Assembly: GCF_023952475.1 (NCBI RefSeq)
Contig: NZ_JALHRX010000029.1
Location: 1 to 49,818, forward strand
Reading direction: 5' to 3'
Length of the DNA stretch: 49,818 nucleotides
Source: Cupriavidus sp. WGlv3
Lineage (GTDB): Bacteria > Pseudomonadota > Gammaproteobacteria > Burkholderiales > Burkholderiaceae
Shown here: positions 27,935-36,456 of the stretch, in pieces
Layout: each line of letters opens with the position of its first letter
Numbering within the stretch: position 1 is the first letter of the stretch
Notes under the pieces: model-generated
Database searches by the model: none
What the model was told of the DNA's origin: nothing
What the model saw: only the letters and a program-made list of their open reading frames with translations
Translations under genes and position numbers: made by a program

Positions 27935-28265
27935 CGTGATGCCCTGGTCTGTACTTTTTGCAAGCGACGGCGCCACGGTTCATGCCGTTGACCCCGAAGT
28001 TCCGTCGCGGGAGCCTGCCGAAGCCATTGTCGCAAGATTCGCGCCTTGCGCAGACATGCGCATTTACCGCATTTCAATACGGTCACGGCGTCTCTTGACG
28101 CCGTTTTTATGTCGAAGTCCCTATCGTGGCGAGGCGTTCCGATGCGGACGCGCTCCTCAAACCGCCACCTTCGCGGGCCCGGTTTACATTCGCCGCGATG
28201 TGTCCTACACCCAGTCAGGCGAACCGGGCGACTTTGCGCCGGGCAGGCAAGGGGAGGACGGCGCC
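27935..28265. other. Divergent intergenic region with orphan terminator
   Basis: This 331-nt gap between the DUF72 start and the methyltransferase start contains a textbook plus-strand terminator at 28085-28108 with no gene upstream of it on that strand. It may hold a small RNA or an attenuated leader. GCGCAGACATGCGC around 28047-28060 is a partial dyad. No protein-coding frame is convincing. Confidence 0.5.
28085..28108 (+). terminator. Intrinsic terminator, orphan
   Basis: A perfect 8-bp stem ACGGCGTC/GACGCCGT with a TCTT loop is followed directly by a run of five T. It is oriented on the plus strand, 158 nt before the methyltransferase ATG. The nearest upstream plus-strand gene (mrpG) ends about 1 kb away beyond a minus-strand gene, so it most likely ends a short transcript begun in this gap. 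Confidence 0.75.
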
Positions 28266-29087
28266 ATGGGCATGCAGCAGCAGGACAAGGTCTTTGCCGG
28301 GGCGATTGCCGAGGTCTACGAGGCCCTGATGGTGCCGATGATCTTTGCGCCCTATGCCGCCGACCTGGGGCGGCGCATCGCCGCGCTGCGGCCGCGCCGG
28401 GTGCTGGAGCTGGCCGCCGGCACCGGGGCGCTGACGCGGGAGCTGGCCGAGCGCCTGCCGGCGGACACCCTGGTGGTCGCCACCGACCTCAATGCACCGA
28501 TGCTGGCGCGCGCGCAGGCCGCGGGCACCGCGCGCCCGGTGCAATGGCGCGAGGCCGACGCGATGCGGCTGCCGTTCGACGACGCCAGCTTCGACCTGGT
28601 CGCGTGCCAGTTCGGCGCGATGTTCTTCCCCGACAAGGGCAGGGCCTTCGCCGAGGCCCGCCGCGTGCTGGTGCCGGGCGGCACGCTGGTATTCAACGTG
28701 TGGGACCGGATCGCATTCAACGCCTTTGCCCGCGATATCACCGCGGCGCTTGCCACGCTGTTCCCCGAGGCGCCGCCCGATTTCATGGTGCGCATCCCGC
28801 ACGGTTACCACAGCCAGGCCGCCATCGAGCAGGACCTGCGCAGCGGCGGGTTCACGGCCGGCGCGGTGTTCGAGACCGTCACCGAAACCAGCCACGCGGC
28901 CGCCGCGCGCATCCCCGCCACGGCGTTCTGCCAGGGCACGCCGCTGCGCACCGAGCTGGAAGCGCGCGGGCCGGACGCCCTCGCGCGCGCGACCGGACAC
29001 TGCGAGCGGGCGCTGGCCCGGGCCTACGGCAACGGGCCGCTGGCCGGCCCGATGCAGGCGCACGTGGTCATGGTCGCCGCGCCCTGA
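28266..29087 (+). CDS. Class I SAM-dependent methyltransferase
   Basis: A 273-residue methyltransferase of the UbiE/Methyltransf_11 type. SAM-binding motif I is VLELAAGTG (about 45-53); Asp71 at the end of strand 2 (VVATDLN) should bind the ribose; motif II/III is FDLVACQFGAMFFPD followed by RVLVPGGTLVFNVWD. A GGGGAGG ribosome binding site lies 7 nt before the ATG. Upstream is an orphan terminator that may attenuate it. Substrate unknown; no biosynthetic partner is adjacent. Confidence 0.88.
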   Translation: MGMQQQDKVFAGAIAEVYEALMVPMIFAPYAADLGRRIAALRPRRVLELAAGTGALTRELAERLPADTLVVATDLNAPMLARAQAAGTARPVQWREADAMRLPFDDASFDLVACQFGAMFFPDKGRAFAEARRVLVPGGTLVFNVWDRIAFNAFARDITAALATLFPEAPPDFMVRIPHGYHSQAAIEQDLRSGGFTAGAVFETVTETSHAAAARIPATAFCQGTPLRTELEARGPDALARATGHCERALARAYGNGPLAGPMQAHVVMVAAP

Positions 29088-29207
29088 AGCCACGTCCGGG
29101 CCCTTCACGGCGGCCCACCCGGGGGTGCGCAAATCGCCGCCTGCACCGATACTGTCGTCACAGGCATCCGCCAGGCTTCACGGCGACCGCAACCTCGGGC
29201 ACATGGC

Positions 29208-30455
29208 ATGGACCCCTTGATCATTTCCGCATCGGTGGCATTGGGCATCGGACTGGCGATCGGGCTGGAGCGCGAGCGCAGCCAGGCGGCCGACGGCGGC
29301 AGCGAAGCGCCGGCCGGGCTGCGCACCTTCGCGCTGGCCAGCCTGGCGGGCATGGCCAGCGCGGTGCTGTCGGCGGCGCTGGTGCTGCCGGTGATGCTGC
29401 TGGGCGCGGCGCTGCTGACGGCGGTGAGCTACCACCGCTCGGCCGGCCGCGACAGCGGCCTGACCACGGAATTCGCGCTGCTGCTGACCTTGCTGCTGGG
29501 CGCGCTGGCGGCGAGCCATCCGGCGCTGGCGGCGGCGCTGGCCACGGTGGTGGTGCTGTTGCTGCACGGCAAGTCCTTCCTGCACCACCTTGCCCGGCGC
29601 GAGGTTACGCGCGAGGAAATGAGCCAGGCGCTGATCCTGGCCACCGCCGCGCTGATCGTCTGGCCGCTGCTGCCGGACCGCTACATGGGCCCGCTCGACG
29701 CCTGGAACCCGCACGCGATCTGGCTGGTGGTGCTGCTGGTGCTGCTGGCCGGCGCGGTCGGGCACATCTGCGCGCGCGTGTTCGGCGAGCGCCTGGGCCT
29801 GCCGATCTCGGGCCTGTTCGGCGGCTTCGTTTCCAGCACCGCCACCATTGCCGCGATGGCGGTGCTGTCGCGCCAGAGCGAGGCGCGCGTGCACGGTCCG
29901 GTGGCGGCGGCCTTGCTGTCGAGTGTCGCCACCTACGTGCAGATGCTGGTGCTGCTGGGCGCCACCAGCCTGTCCGCGCTGGCGGCGCTGGCGCTGCCGC
30001 TGGCCGCGGGGCTGGCGGTGATCGCGGTGTTTGGCGGCATCTGGCTGTGGCGCTCGTGGCACGAGGCCCGCGGCGGCACCGGCGGCGTGCCCGGCGGCGG
30101 CATCTTCGACTGGCGCGGCGCGGCGGTGTTCGCGCTGCTGTTCGCGGTGCTGCAACTGGTGGGTGCGGCCACGCAGGCATGGGCCGGCAACGAAGGGTTG
30201 CTGGCGCTTTCCGTGGGCGCCGGCTTTGCCGACGCGCATGCCGCGGCCACCTCGATCGGGGCCATGGTCGGCGCCGGCAAGCTCGAGCCGCCGGCCGCGG
30301 TATGGCCGGTGCTGGGCGCGTTGACGGCCAATACCGTCAGCAAGATCGTCGCGTCGACGGCGGGCGGCGCGCGCTTTGCCGTGCCGGTCGCGCTCGGGCT
30401 GGTGCTGTCGACCGGCGCGGCCTGGGCGGCGGCGTGGCTGCTGCGGCTGGCTTGA
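29208..30455 (+). CDS. MgtC/SapB-family membrane protein with DUF4010 domain
   Basis: A 415-residue polytopic inner-membrane protein with about 11-12 hydrophobic segments. The N-terminal ~130 residues match the MgtC-like domain (ALGIGLAIGLERERSQ, then LRTFALASLAG). The C-terminal half is DUF4010-like, with GLFGGFVSSTATIAAMA and GALTANTVSKI. Family members are linked to magnesium or general membrane homeostasis, but their transport activity is unsettled. The ribosome binding site is weak. The next gene, a cytochrome, starts 77 nt downstream and may share the transcript. Confidence 0.85.
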   Translation: MDPLIISASVALGIGLAIGLERERSQAADGGSEAPAGLRTFALASLAGMASAVLSAALVLPVMLLGAALLTAVSYHRSAGRDSGLTTEFALLLTLLLGALAASHPALAAALATVVVLLLHGKSFLHHLARREVTREEMSQALILATAALIVWPLLPDRYMGPLDAWNPHAIWLVVLLVLLAGAVGHICARVFGERLGLPISGLFGGFVSSTATIAAMAVLSRQSEARVHGPVAAALLSSVATYVQMLVLLGATSLSALAALALPLAAGLAVIAVFGGIWLWRSWHEARGGTGGVPGGGIFDWRGAAVFALLFAVLQLVGAATQAWAGNEGLLALSVGAGFADAHAAATSIGAMVGAGKLEPPAAVWPVLGALTANTVSKIVASTAGGARFAVPVALGLVLSTGAAWAAAWLLRLA

Positions 30456-30532
30456 AGCCGGGGCGCATGGTCCGCTACCATCTGCGGGGGTCGCCGGGAG
30501 GTCCCGGCGCGCAGGGTCGGACCAACAGGATC

Positions 30533-32200
30533 ATGCTGCTTGCACGCTTGCTTTCCCTGGGCCCGCTGCTGGGCCTGCTGCTGTGCCTGGTGTCGGGATG
30601 CGATTTCCTGCGCGGCTATGCGGAAGGTGAATCCGCCGCGATGCGGGACTTCCGCGCCGGCAGCGCCCATGCCGATGCCGATGCCGCCATCGGCGCGATG
30701 CGCTTCGTCTTCGACGACTTCGGCGGTCTCAGCACCGACACGCTGGAAACCAATGCGCTGCCGTGGAAGCTGGCCACCGCGGCGCTGCTGGTCGCGGGCA
30801 ACCCCGATGCACCGGTCACGCCGGAGCGCCTGCGCCGGGCGCTGCGCGAATTCGGCTTTGTCTATCCCGACGCGGTCCTCAACTGGCCTGGGGCACAGCA
30901 ACCCCGCTTCGACAAGCCGCTGGGCGTGGTCAGCGGCATGATCGGCCGCGAGGTGCCCACGATCCGGCTGGAGGTGTCCAACCTGGGCTGTGCCGCCTGC
31001 CATGCCGGCGTCACCTACGGCGCCGACGGGCATCCCGAGCGCAACGTCTGGCTCGGGCTGCCGAATACCTCGCTCAACCTCGATGCCTTCGTCGTCGCGG
31101 TCTATCAGGCGGTCAAGCGCGTCCGCGCCGATCCGCAGGCGCTGCTGGCGGCCGTCACGCAGCTCTATCCCGACACCAGCGCGCAGGAGCTGCATACGCT
31201 GCGCAAGTTCGTCTGGCCGCGGCTGGTCAGGCGCGTGGCCGAACTGGAGGCGAACGGCGATGCGCCGCTGCCGTTCAGCAACGGGGCGCCCGGCAGCACC
31301 AATGGCGTCGCCGCGCTCAAGTTCCAGTTCCACCTGCTGGCCGCGGGCACGGCCGCCAGCGGCGCCACCTCGATCCCGGAACTGGGCCAGCGCAACCTGC
31401 GCACCTCGCTGCTGTATGACGGCGTCTATGCCGGCAAGGGCACGGCGCGCTTCGGCCCGGCCTCGCCCGAGGCGGCCGGCGATGCCGCGCGCCTCGCGCC
31501 GATCGTCGCCTTCTTTACCGTGCCAACCATGGGCATGCCGCCCGAGCGCGCCGGCCGCGCGATTGCGCCGGTGGCGGACGTCATGCGCTTCCTGGCGGGC
31601 TACACGCCGCCGCCGTTCCCGGGGCCGATCGACCTGGTCCGCGCAGCGCGCGGCCGTGCCCTCTATGCCGCAACCTGCGCGCAATGCCACGGCCGCTACA
31701 GCGGCGATGCGCAACGCCCGCGCCTGCTGAGCTTCCCCAACCGGCTGGTTGCGCAGGCCGACCTCGGCACCGACCCGACGCGCTGGCAAGCCGTCGATGC
31801 GGACCTGTTAAGTGCGATCGCGCGTTCCGAGCTGGGCAGGCATATCGACGCCGCCAACACCGGCGGCTATGTCGCGCCGATCCTGTCCGGCCTGTGGGCG
31901 ACGGCGCCCTACCTGCATAACGGCTCGGTGCCGACGCTGTGGCACCTGATGCATCCGCAGGCGCGGCCCGCGCGCTTCTGGGTGGGCGGGCATGCGCTCG
32001 ACTACCGCAAGCTGGGCATTGCCGGGCAGCCCGATGCGCAAGGTGACTGGGCCTATCCCGCGGGCTACCAGCCGTGGTCCGCGCCGATGCGCTACGACAC
32101 CGCGACGCCCGGGCGCAGCCACCGCGGCCATGAGCGGGAGTTTTCGACACTGGCGGAAGACGACAAGGACGCGCTGCTGGAATTCCTGAAACTGCTCTAG
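30533..32200 (+). CDS. Diheme c-type cytochrome lipoprotein, peroxidase/RoxA-like
   Basis: A 555-residue exported protein. A lipoprotein signal peptide ends in LVSGC (lipidated Cys23). Two heme c sites are visible, CAACH (153-157) and CAQCH (382-386). The C-terminal TAPYLHNGSVPTLWHLM is typical of the diheme cytochrome c peroxidase-like and RoxA-like proteins. The spacing of about 230 residues between hemes fits that fold. It probably sits in the periplasm or on the outer membrane and acts in electron transfer or oxidation of an unknown substrate. The stop is 6 nt from the convergent nitroreductase gene. Confidence 0.87.
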   Translation: MLLARLLSLGPLLGLLLCLVSGCDFLRGYAEGESAAMRDFRAGSAHADADAAIGAMRFVFDDFGGLSTDTLETNALPWKLATAALLVAGNPDAPVTPERLRRALREFGFVYPDAVLNWPGAQQPRFDKPLGVVSGMIGREVPTIRLEVSNLGCAACHAGVTYGADGHPERNVWLGLPNTSLNLDAFVVAVYQAVKRVRADPQALLAAVTQLYPDTSAQELHTLRKFVWPRLVRRVAELEANGDAPLPFSNGAPGSTNGVAALKFQFHLLAAGTAASGATSIPELGQRNLRTSLLYDGVYAGKGTARFGPASPEAAGDAARLAPIVAFFTVPTMGMPPERAGRAIAPVADVMRFLAGYTPPPFPGPIDLVRAARGRALYAATCAQCHGRYSGDAQRPRLLSFPNRLVAQADLGTDPTRWQAVDADLLSAIARSELGRHIDAANTGGYVAPILSGLWATAPYLHNGSVPTLWHLMHPQARPARFWVGGHALDYRKLGIAGQPDAQGDWAYPAGYQPWSAPMRYDTATPGRSHRGHEREFSTLAEDDKDALLEFLKLL

Positions 32201-32206
32201 GCCGCG

Positions 32207-33211
32207 TCAGTCATCCACCAGCAGTTCGTGCGCGGGCAGCCGCGCGCTCTGCGCCACGCCCGCCGGCGCGGGCCCGCAGCGCATCACGTTGACCAGCCGG
32301 TTGCCGCGCGGCAACCGCTGGCTTTCCGCCAGCACCGCCGCGTGGCCGGGCGAATCCGCCAGCGCCGACATCGGCACGCCGGCCAGGCCGTGCGCAGTCA
32401 TGGCCAGCCAGAACCGGTACCAGTGCCGGCCGATGTCGAAGTTCGACACCTCGGGGCCGGCATGGATCAGCACGATCCCGGCCGCGCTGCGGATCTTGGC
32501 GCTCTCGGCGGCCAGCATGCCGGTCAGCGACAGCGCGGACAGCCATCGCACCACGCCGGGCCGCAGCACAATCGACGCGCCCCAGGCCTCCCAGCGCGAC
32601 AACCCCATGCACGGCGCCGACAGCCCATCGCGCGGCCACTGCGGATGGTCCGGCGACAAGCGCAGCCAGCGGTAGAGCTCTGCGGCGAAGCCCGGCATCT
32701 CGAATGCCGCCGCCGCGGCCTCGTCGTACCATCGCGCGATCTCGGCGCTGCTGTGCGCGCTGGCGGGCATGACGTGGACGGCGTGCGCGGCAACGCATTG
32801 CGCCAGCGCGATGCGCTGCGACGAACTCGCGCCACGGAATTTGCCCCGATAGGCACGGCGCTGCTCGACCTGCACGGCAAGCGCGTCGGCCTGCGCAGCG
32901 GTCGTCATGGTCGCCGTGGCCGCGATGCGCAAGGCTGGCGTCGTGCAGGGATAGGGCAGGGCGCGCACCTCGGGCCGCGCCAGGCCCAAACCGATGGCCG
33001 ACAGCGCCAGCGCCATGCCTTCCCACGCCATCCCCAGCGCGATCTGGTTGTCGCGTCCGGTGGGATCGCCCACCGCCAGCCAGCGGGCGGGATCCTCCAG
33101 CAGTTCCACCCGGTCGCCCGCAAAGCGCCAGCGTGCCGGCTGGATATTGTGCGCGCTGGGTGCGCGGCCGGCCTGTGCCACCAGGATGAGTTGCTGGGCG
33201 CGGGTAAGCAT
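32207..33211 (-). CDS. Nitroreductase-fold flavoprotein (Acg-like), last gene of the five-gene operon
   Basis: A 334-residue FMN-dependent oxidoreductase-like protein. APSAHNIQPARWRF (about 17-30) is the FMN-binding N-terminal segment, and EQRRAYRGKF matches the RR-x-x-R region of long Acg-type nitroreductases. NFDIGRHWYRFWLAMTAHGL resembles the second half-domain. In azole-forming peptide pathways a related fold dehydrogenates azolines, but other roles are common. The gene starts 4 nt after the stop of the second GNAT gene and has no ribosome binding site of its own, so it depends on the operon. Confidence 0.8.
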   Translation of the reverse strand: MLTRAQQLILVAQAGRAPSAHNIQPARWRFAGDRVELLEDPARWLAVGDPTGRDNQIALGMAWEGMALALSAIGLGLARPEVRALPYPCTTPALRIAATATMTTAAQADALAVQVEQRRAYRGKFRGASSSQRIALAQCVAAHAVHVMPASAHSSAEIARWYDEAAAAAFEMPGFAAELYRWLRLSPDHPQWPRDGLSAPCMGLSRWEAWGASIVLRPGVVRWLSALSLTGMLAAESAKIRSAAGIVLIHAGPEVSNFDIGRHWYRFWLAMTAHGLAGVPMSALADSPGHAAVLAESQRLPRGNRLVNVMRCGPAPAGVAQSARLPAHELLVDD

Positions 33212-33215
33212 GTCG

Positions 33216-34325
33216 CTAGATCGCCTTCCTGAACAGGTTCAGCCGATGCAGCGGGCTGGCGCCGATTTTTTCCATCTGCCTGAGGCTGGCGCCGTTCGCG
33301 TCCGAGATCCAGCTGACCCCCAGATGCGTGTAGCCGGCCGCGCGCATCGCGGCCAGCAGGTGATGCAGCATCACGCCATTGACGCCAAGCCCGTGGAAAT
33401 CCCGCCGCACCGAGAAAAAGATGATGGCCGCGCGCTTGCGGCCGGCGCGGAAGCGGAGCAGGTGCCACAGCGTCGCCAGCTTCAGCCGGAAGCCGGTGGC
33501 GCGCAGGAACGGGTTCAGGTCCGGCACGCACAACAGCACCCCGGCGGGCTCGCCGTTGCAGCTGGCGACATACGACAGCCGCTGGTCGATGATCCACATC
33601 ATGCCGGCGCAGGGATACAGGAATTCCTCTTCGGTCAGCGGCACGAACATCGGGTTGTCGGCAAAGCCGTCGTTCAGCACCGCGCAGGCCTGGCGCAGGC
33701 GTTGCTCGAAGCCGCGCCGGCGGATCGGGGTGAACTGCCAGGCCGGGTCGCTCAGCAGCGCGCGCTGCTTGTCACCGATCAGTTGCCCCGGATCGCAGCC
33801 GCGCACGTCGAGCTCGAAGGTGCGCATCGGAAAGAACGGCTCGAAGCCGCATGCGGCGAGCAGCCTGGCGATATGCGGCGGCGTGTATTCCTGGTAGGTG
33901 TAGGGTGCATGCTCGAAGCCATCGGTGACGATGCCGATCATCTGCGTGATGGTCAGGTTGAAGCTGCCGGCCAGTTCGTCGCAGCCCTGCCGCCGGGCCC
34001 AGCCCGCTGCCGCATCCAGCAGGGCCTGCGCCACCGCCACGTCGTCGATGCAGTCGAACAGGCCGAAATAGCCGCGTTGCTGCCCGCAGCGCTGGTTGGC
34101 GGCATCGTGGACATGCGCCAGGATCCGGCCCACGATGCGCCCGTCGCGATGCGCGGTGAACCAGGTGCGCCGTGCAAATTGCCGGAACAGCGGGTTCTTC
34201 GCCGCATCCAGCGCGCGCGCCAGGTCTCCCTTCATCGGCGTGACGAAATGTGTCGCGTGGCCATAGCAGGCAAACGGCGCCTCGAAGAACGCATCGAAAT
34301 CGCCTTCGCGCAGGGTCAGCGTCAT
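33216..34325 (-). CDS. GNAT-like acyltransferase (second of two in the operon)
   Basis: A 369-residue protein with an acyl-CoA acyltransferase fold. The N-terminal lobe has FTAHRDGRIVGRILAHVHD, and the C-terminal lobe has FFSVRRDFHGLGVNGVML, with the R-D-x-x-G-x-G pyrophosphate-binding turn in altered form. DANGASLRQMEKIGA is the usual final helix of GNAT proteins. The size suggests two tandem GNAT lobes. The start overlaps the preceding membrane protein stop (ATGA), indicating coupling. Acyl donor and acceptor are unknown; an N-acyltransferase acting on an amine or amino acid is the simplest guess. Confidence 0.75.
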   Translation of the reverse strand: MTLTLREGDFDAFFEAPFACYGHATHFVTPMKGDLARALDAAKNPLFRQFARRTWFTAHRDGRIVGRILAHVHDAANQRCGQQRGYFGLFDCIDDVAVAQALLDAAAGWARRQGCDELAGSFNLTITQMIGIVTDGFEHAPYTYQEYTPPHIARLLAACGFEPFFPMRTFELDVRGCDPGQLIGDKQRALLSDPAWQFTPIRRRGFEQRLRQACAVLNDGFADNPMFVPLTEEEFLYPCAGMMWIIDQRLSYVASCNGEPAGVLLCVPDLNPFLRATGFRLKLATLWHLLRFRAGRKRAAIIFFSVRRDFHGLGVNGVMLHHLLAAMRAAGYTHLGVSWISDANGASLRQMEKIGASPLHRLNLFRKAI

Positions 34326-35569
34326 GCGGCCTCCCGCTGGCCGAGATGGCGCGCCAGCCGCAGGATCACCGCGGCGCGCAGCTCGCCGATGGCCGCGTTG
34401 GCGCCCTGCGGCAGGTTCAGCAGCACCACCTGCGCGGGCTGGCGCGTGACCAGCAGCGCATGCGTCATCTCGTGGCGCGCGAGCAGGTCTGCCAGCTGCT
34501 CCGCGGCCTCGATCCGATGGCCGGTTTCGTTTGCGGCCGGATCGTCGGCGCCGATCGCGGCCCATGCTCTCGCTTCGCCGATCGACACCGGCTCGCGCCG
34601 CCTGCCGGCGATCTCGAACAGCGCGTCCAGCGCATAGCCGGTCAGCTCGGCTTCACCCAGCACCACGTGGTCGGCGGTCTGCGGCAGGCGCCTGAGCGAA
34701 TGCAGGAAGCCCTCCGGCGTATCGAGCCGGGCGTGCAGCAGCCAGCGCAGGAAGGCACTGCCTTCGCCCGCCAGCGACACCGCGCGGATGCGCACGAAGA
34801 TCGAGGTCAGCAGTACCCAGGCCATGGCCACCGGCATGCCACGCAGGCCGGCCTCGGCAAAGCCCGGCCCGGCGCCGTGCGTGGCCAGCGCCATCACGCC
34901 GGCCAGCACCGCCGCGAACACCAGCGCGGTGGCCATACGCGCCAGCAGCCCGCGCACGACCCGCTGCGATTCCGACAGGTGCAGGAACACATAGACGAAT
35001 GCCAGCGCCCCCAGCGCGCCAAGGCGCACCGGCACCTGGCCCAGCTCTTCGCGGAAATCGGTGGCGGCAAGCGGCAGCGCCAGCACCACCACCACGACCA
35101 CGGCGCGCGCCAGGCGCGCCTCGTTGGCCGACAGGTCGGCGTCGCGCAGCCACAGCAGCAACCAGCCATTGCTGGCCGTGACCACGGCCAGGCAGGCCAG
35201 GAAGGTCAGCAGCAGCGGGGTATTGCCGGCCAGGTCCGTGAACAGGTTGAGGGTGAAGAACAGCGCCGACACGCCCAGCGCCAGCCCCTTCAGCCACAGC
35301 GGATGGTGCCGCCGCAACAGCTGCTCGGCGAAAAGCGTCATCGCCATCGGCAGCAGCGTGGCCGCGGCGAACACCAGCTGCGCCAGCCACGTGCCTCCGA
35401 ACAGCCAGGCAAAGCCCCGCACCGCCAGCAGCGCGGTCAGTATGCCGAACAGGAACAGGCCCGTGCCGGCGCCGGCGTCGCGCCGGGTCCACAGGAAATG
35501 CAGGTAGAGCCCGCAGCCGGCCGCGCCGAGCCAGGTCACGGCTACATCGCTTGCCAGCGCGTCAATCAA
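34322..35569 (-). CDS. Polytopic membrane protein of unknown function
   Basis: About 415 residues. Residues 10-270 hold eight or so hydrophobic helices. The remaining ~140 residues are soluble (DTPEGFLHSLRRLPQTAD, then a His/Glu-rich helical part ending HLGQREAA). The start is uncertain. A TTG 2 nt after the ThiF-like stop follows a GGGGG tract and gives the tightest fit; the frame is open to 35632, and a GTG further in is possible. I recognise no domain; the helix bundle recalls sensor-type membrane input domains. It sits in the middle of the operon, coupled at its 3' end to the GNAT gene. Confidence 0.7.
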   Translation of the reverse strand: MIDALASDVAVTWLGAAGCGLYLHFLWTRRDAGAGTGLFLFGILTALLAVRGFAWLFGGTWLAQLVFAAATLLPMAMTLFAEQLLRRHHPLWLKGLALGVSALFFTLNLFTDLAGNTPLLLTFLACLAVVTASNGWLLLWLRDADLSANEARLARAVVVVVVLALPLAATDFREELGQVPVRLGALGALAFVYVFLHLSESQRVVRGLLARMATALVFAAVLAGVMALATHGAGPGFAEAGLRGMPVAMAWVLLTSIFVRIRAVSLAGEGSAFLRWLLHARLDTPEGFLHSLRRLPQTADHVVLGEAELTGYALDALFEIAGRRREPVSIGEARAWAAIGADDPAANETGHRIEAAEQLADLLARHEMTHALLVTRQPAQVVLLNLPQGANAAIGELRAAVILRLARHLGQREAA

Positions 35570-35571
35570 CG

Positions 35572-36456
35572 TCAGCCCCCATCTTGCATCAGCCTCGCCA
35601 TGAAGCGCCGCACCAGCGCGCGCATGGCCCATGCCGACAGCGGGTTGCGCGGCCGCTCGATGCGCATGCTCCAGGGATTGAAGAAATAGCCGCGGCAGTC
35701 GGCCAGCCGCGGCCGCCCCAGCACCAGCTTGATCGCTTCGAACGCCATCAGGTTGCCGGTGGTGATCACCATCGGCGCGAACGACATGCGCTTGCGCTTG
35801 CCGCTCAGCAGGTCCCGGGCGAGGTCCAGCCGGACATGGCGCACCGAGCTGGAATGGACCATCACGTATTCCAGCTCCTTGCCCAGGCAGGCTTGCCGGA
35901 GTTCCGGCGTGAGCGCCTGCCAGTCCATGCCGGATGTGGCATAGCCCAGCCGTTCCTCTGGCCGGGGATCGTGCGGGCGTACCACCGTGACCGAGGGCAG
36001 CGGAGAGGTATAGGCGTCGATCACGGTGGCGCCGTGCTCGCGGGCCTTGCGGTAGAGCGCAAGGCCCGCGGCGATGTCGTCCATGCCGTTGACCACGACC
36101 TTGTAGCGACGCAGCAGGTCATCGAGGTTGTCGGTCCACTCGGCGCCGAAGGTCTCGATGGCAAGCTCCGGGTTGATGCGGCGGATCTGCGCCACGGTGG
36201 CCTCGACCTTGTCCACGCCGACCGTGTCCAGGCTGGCGAAGACCTGCCGGTTCAGGTTCGACACGTCGAAGGCGTCGAAGTCCGCCAGCGCAAAGCGGCC
36301 GATGCCGACGCGTGCCAGCGCCTGCAGGCAGGCCCCGCCCATGCCGCCGACACCGCAGACCAGCACCTGCGCCTGGCGCAGCTGCTGCTGCTCCGCCTCC
36401 GTGACGAAGCCGAGATTGCGGGTGGTGAACTCCTCGTACGAGAACAGCGCCGTCAT
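35572..36456 (-). CDS. E1-like (ThiF/MoeB-fold) adenylyltransferase
   Basis: A 294-residue protein of the ubiquitin-activating E1 superfamily. The nucleotide loop is GVGGMGG (35-41), with Asp59, Asn69-Arg70-Gln71, Lys83 and Asp126 at the ATP/Mg positions and Arg13 near the N-terminus as the arginine finger. It therefore should adenylate a carboxylate. The two CxxC zinc pairs of ThiF/MoeB are absent (its cysteines are 34, 43, 190 and 254), so it is neither of these. Cys190 lies in the crossover region where E1 enzymes keep the thioester cysteine. The start overlaps the GNAT stop (ATGA). Confidence 0.86.
   Translation of the reverse strand: MTALFSYEEFTTRNLGFVTEAEQQQLRQAQVLVCGVGGMGGACLQALARVGIGRFALADFDAFDVSNLNRQVFASLDTVGVDKVEATVAQIRRINPELAIETFGAEWTDNLDDLLRRYKVVVNGMDDIAAGLALYRKAREHGATVIDAYTSPLPSVTVVRPHDPRPEERLGYATSGMDWQALTPELRQACLGKELEYVMVHSSSVRHVRLDLARDLLSGKRKRMSFAPMVITTGNLMAFEAIKLVLGRPRLADCRGYFFNPWSMRIERPRNPLSAWAMRALVRRFMARLMQDGG

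Noticed and set aside
28046..30532. Cytochrome lipoprotein extended about 830 codons upstream
   Set aside because: The extension lies in another frame over the methyltransferase and MgtC-like genes; a lipoprotein signal peptide begins exactly at 30533.
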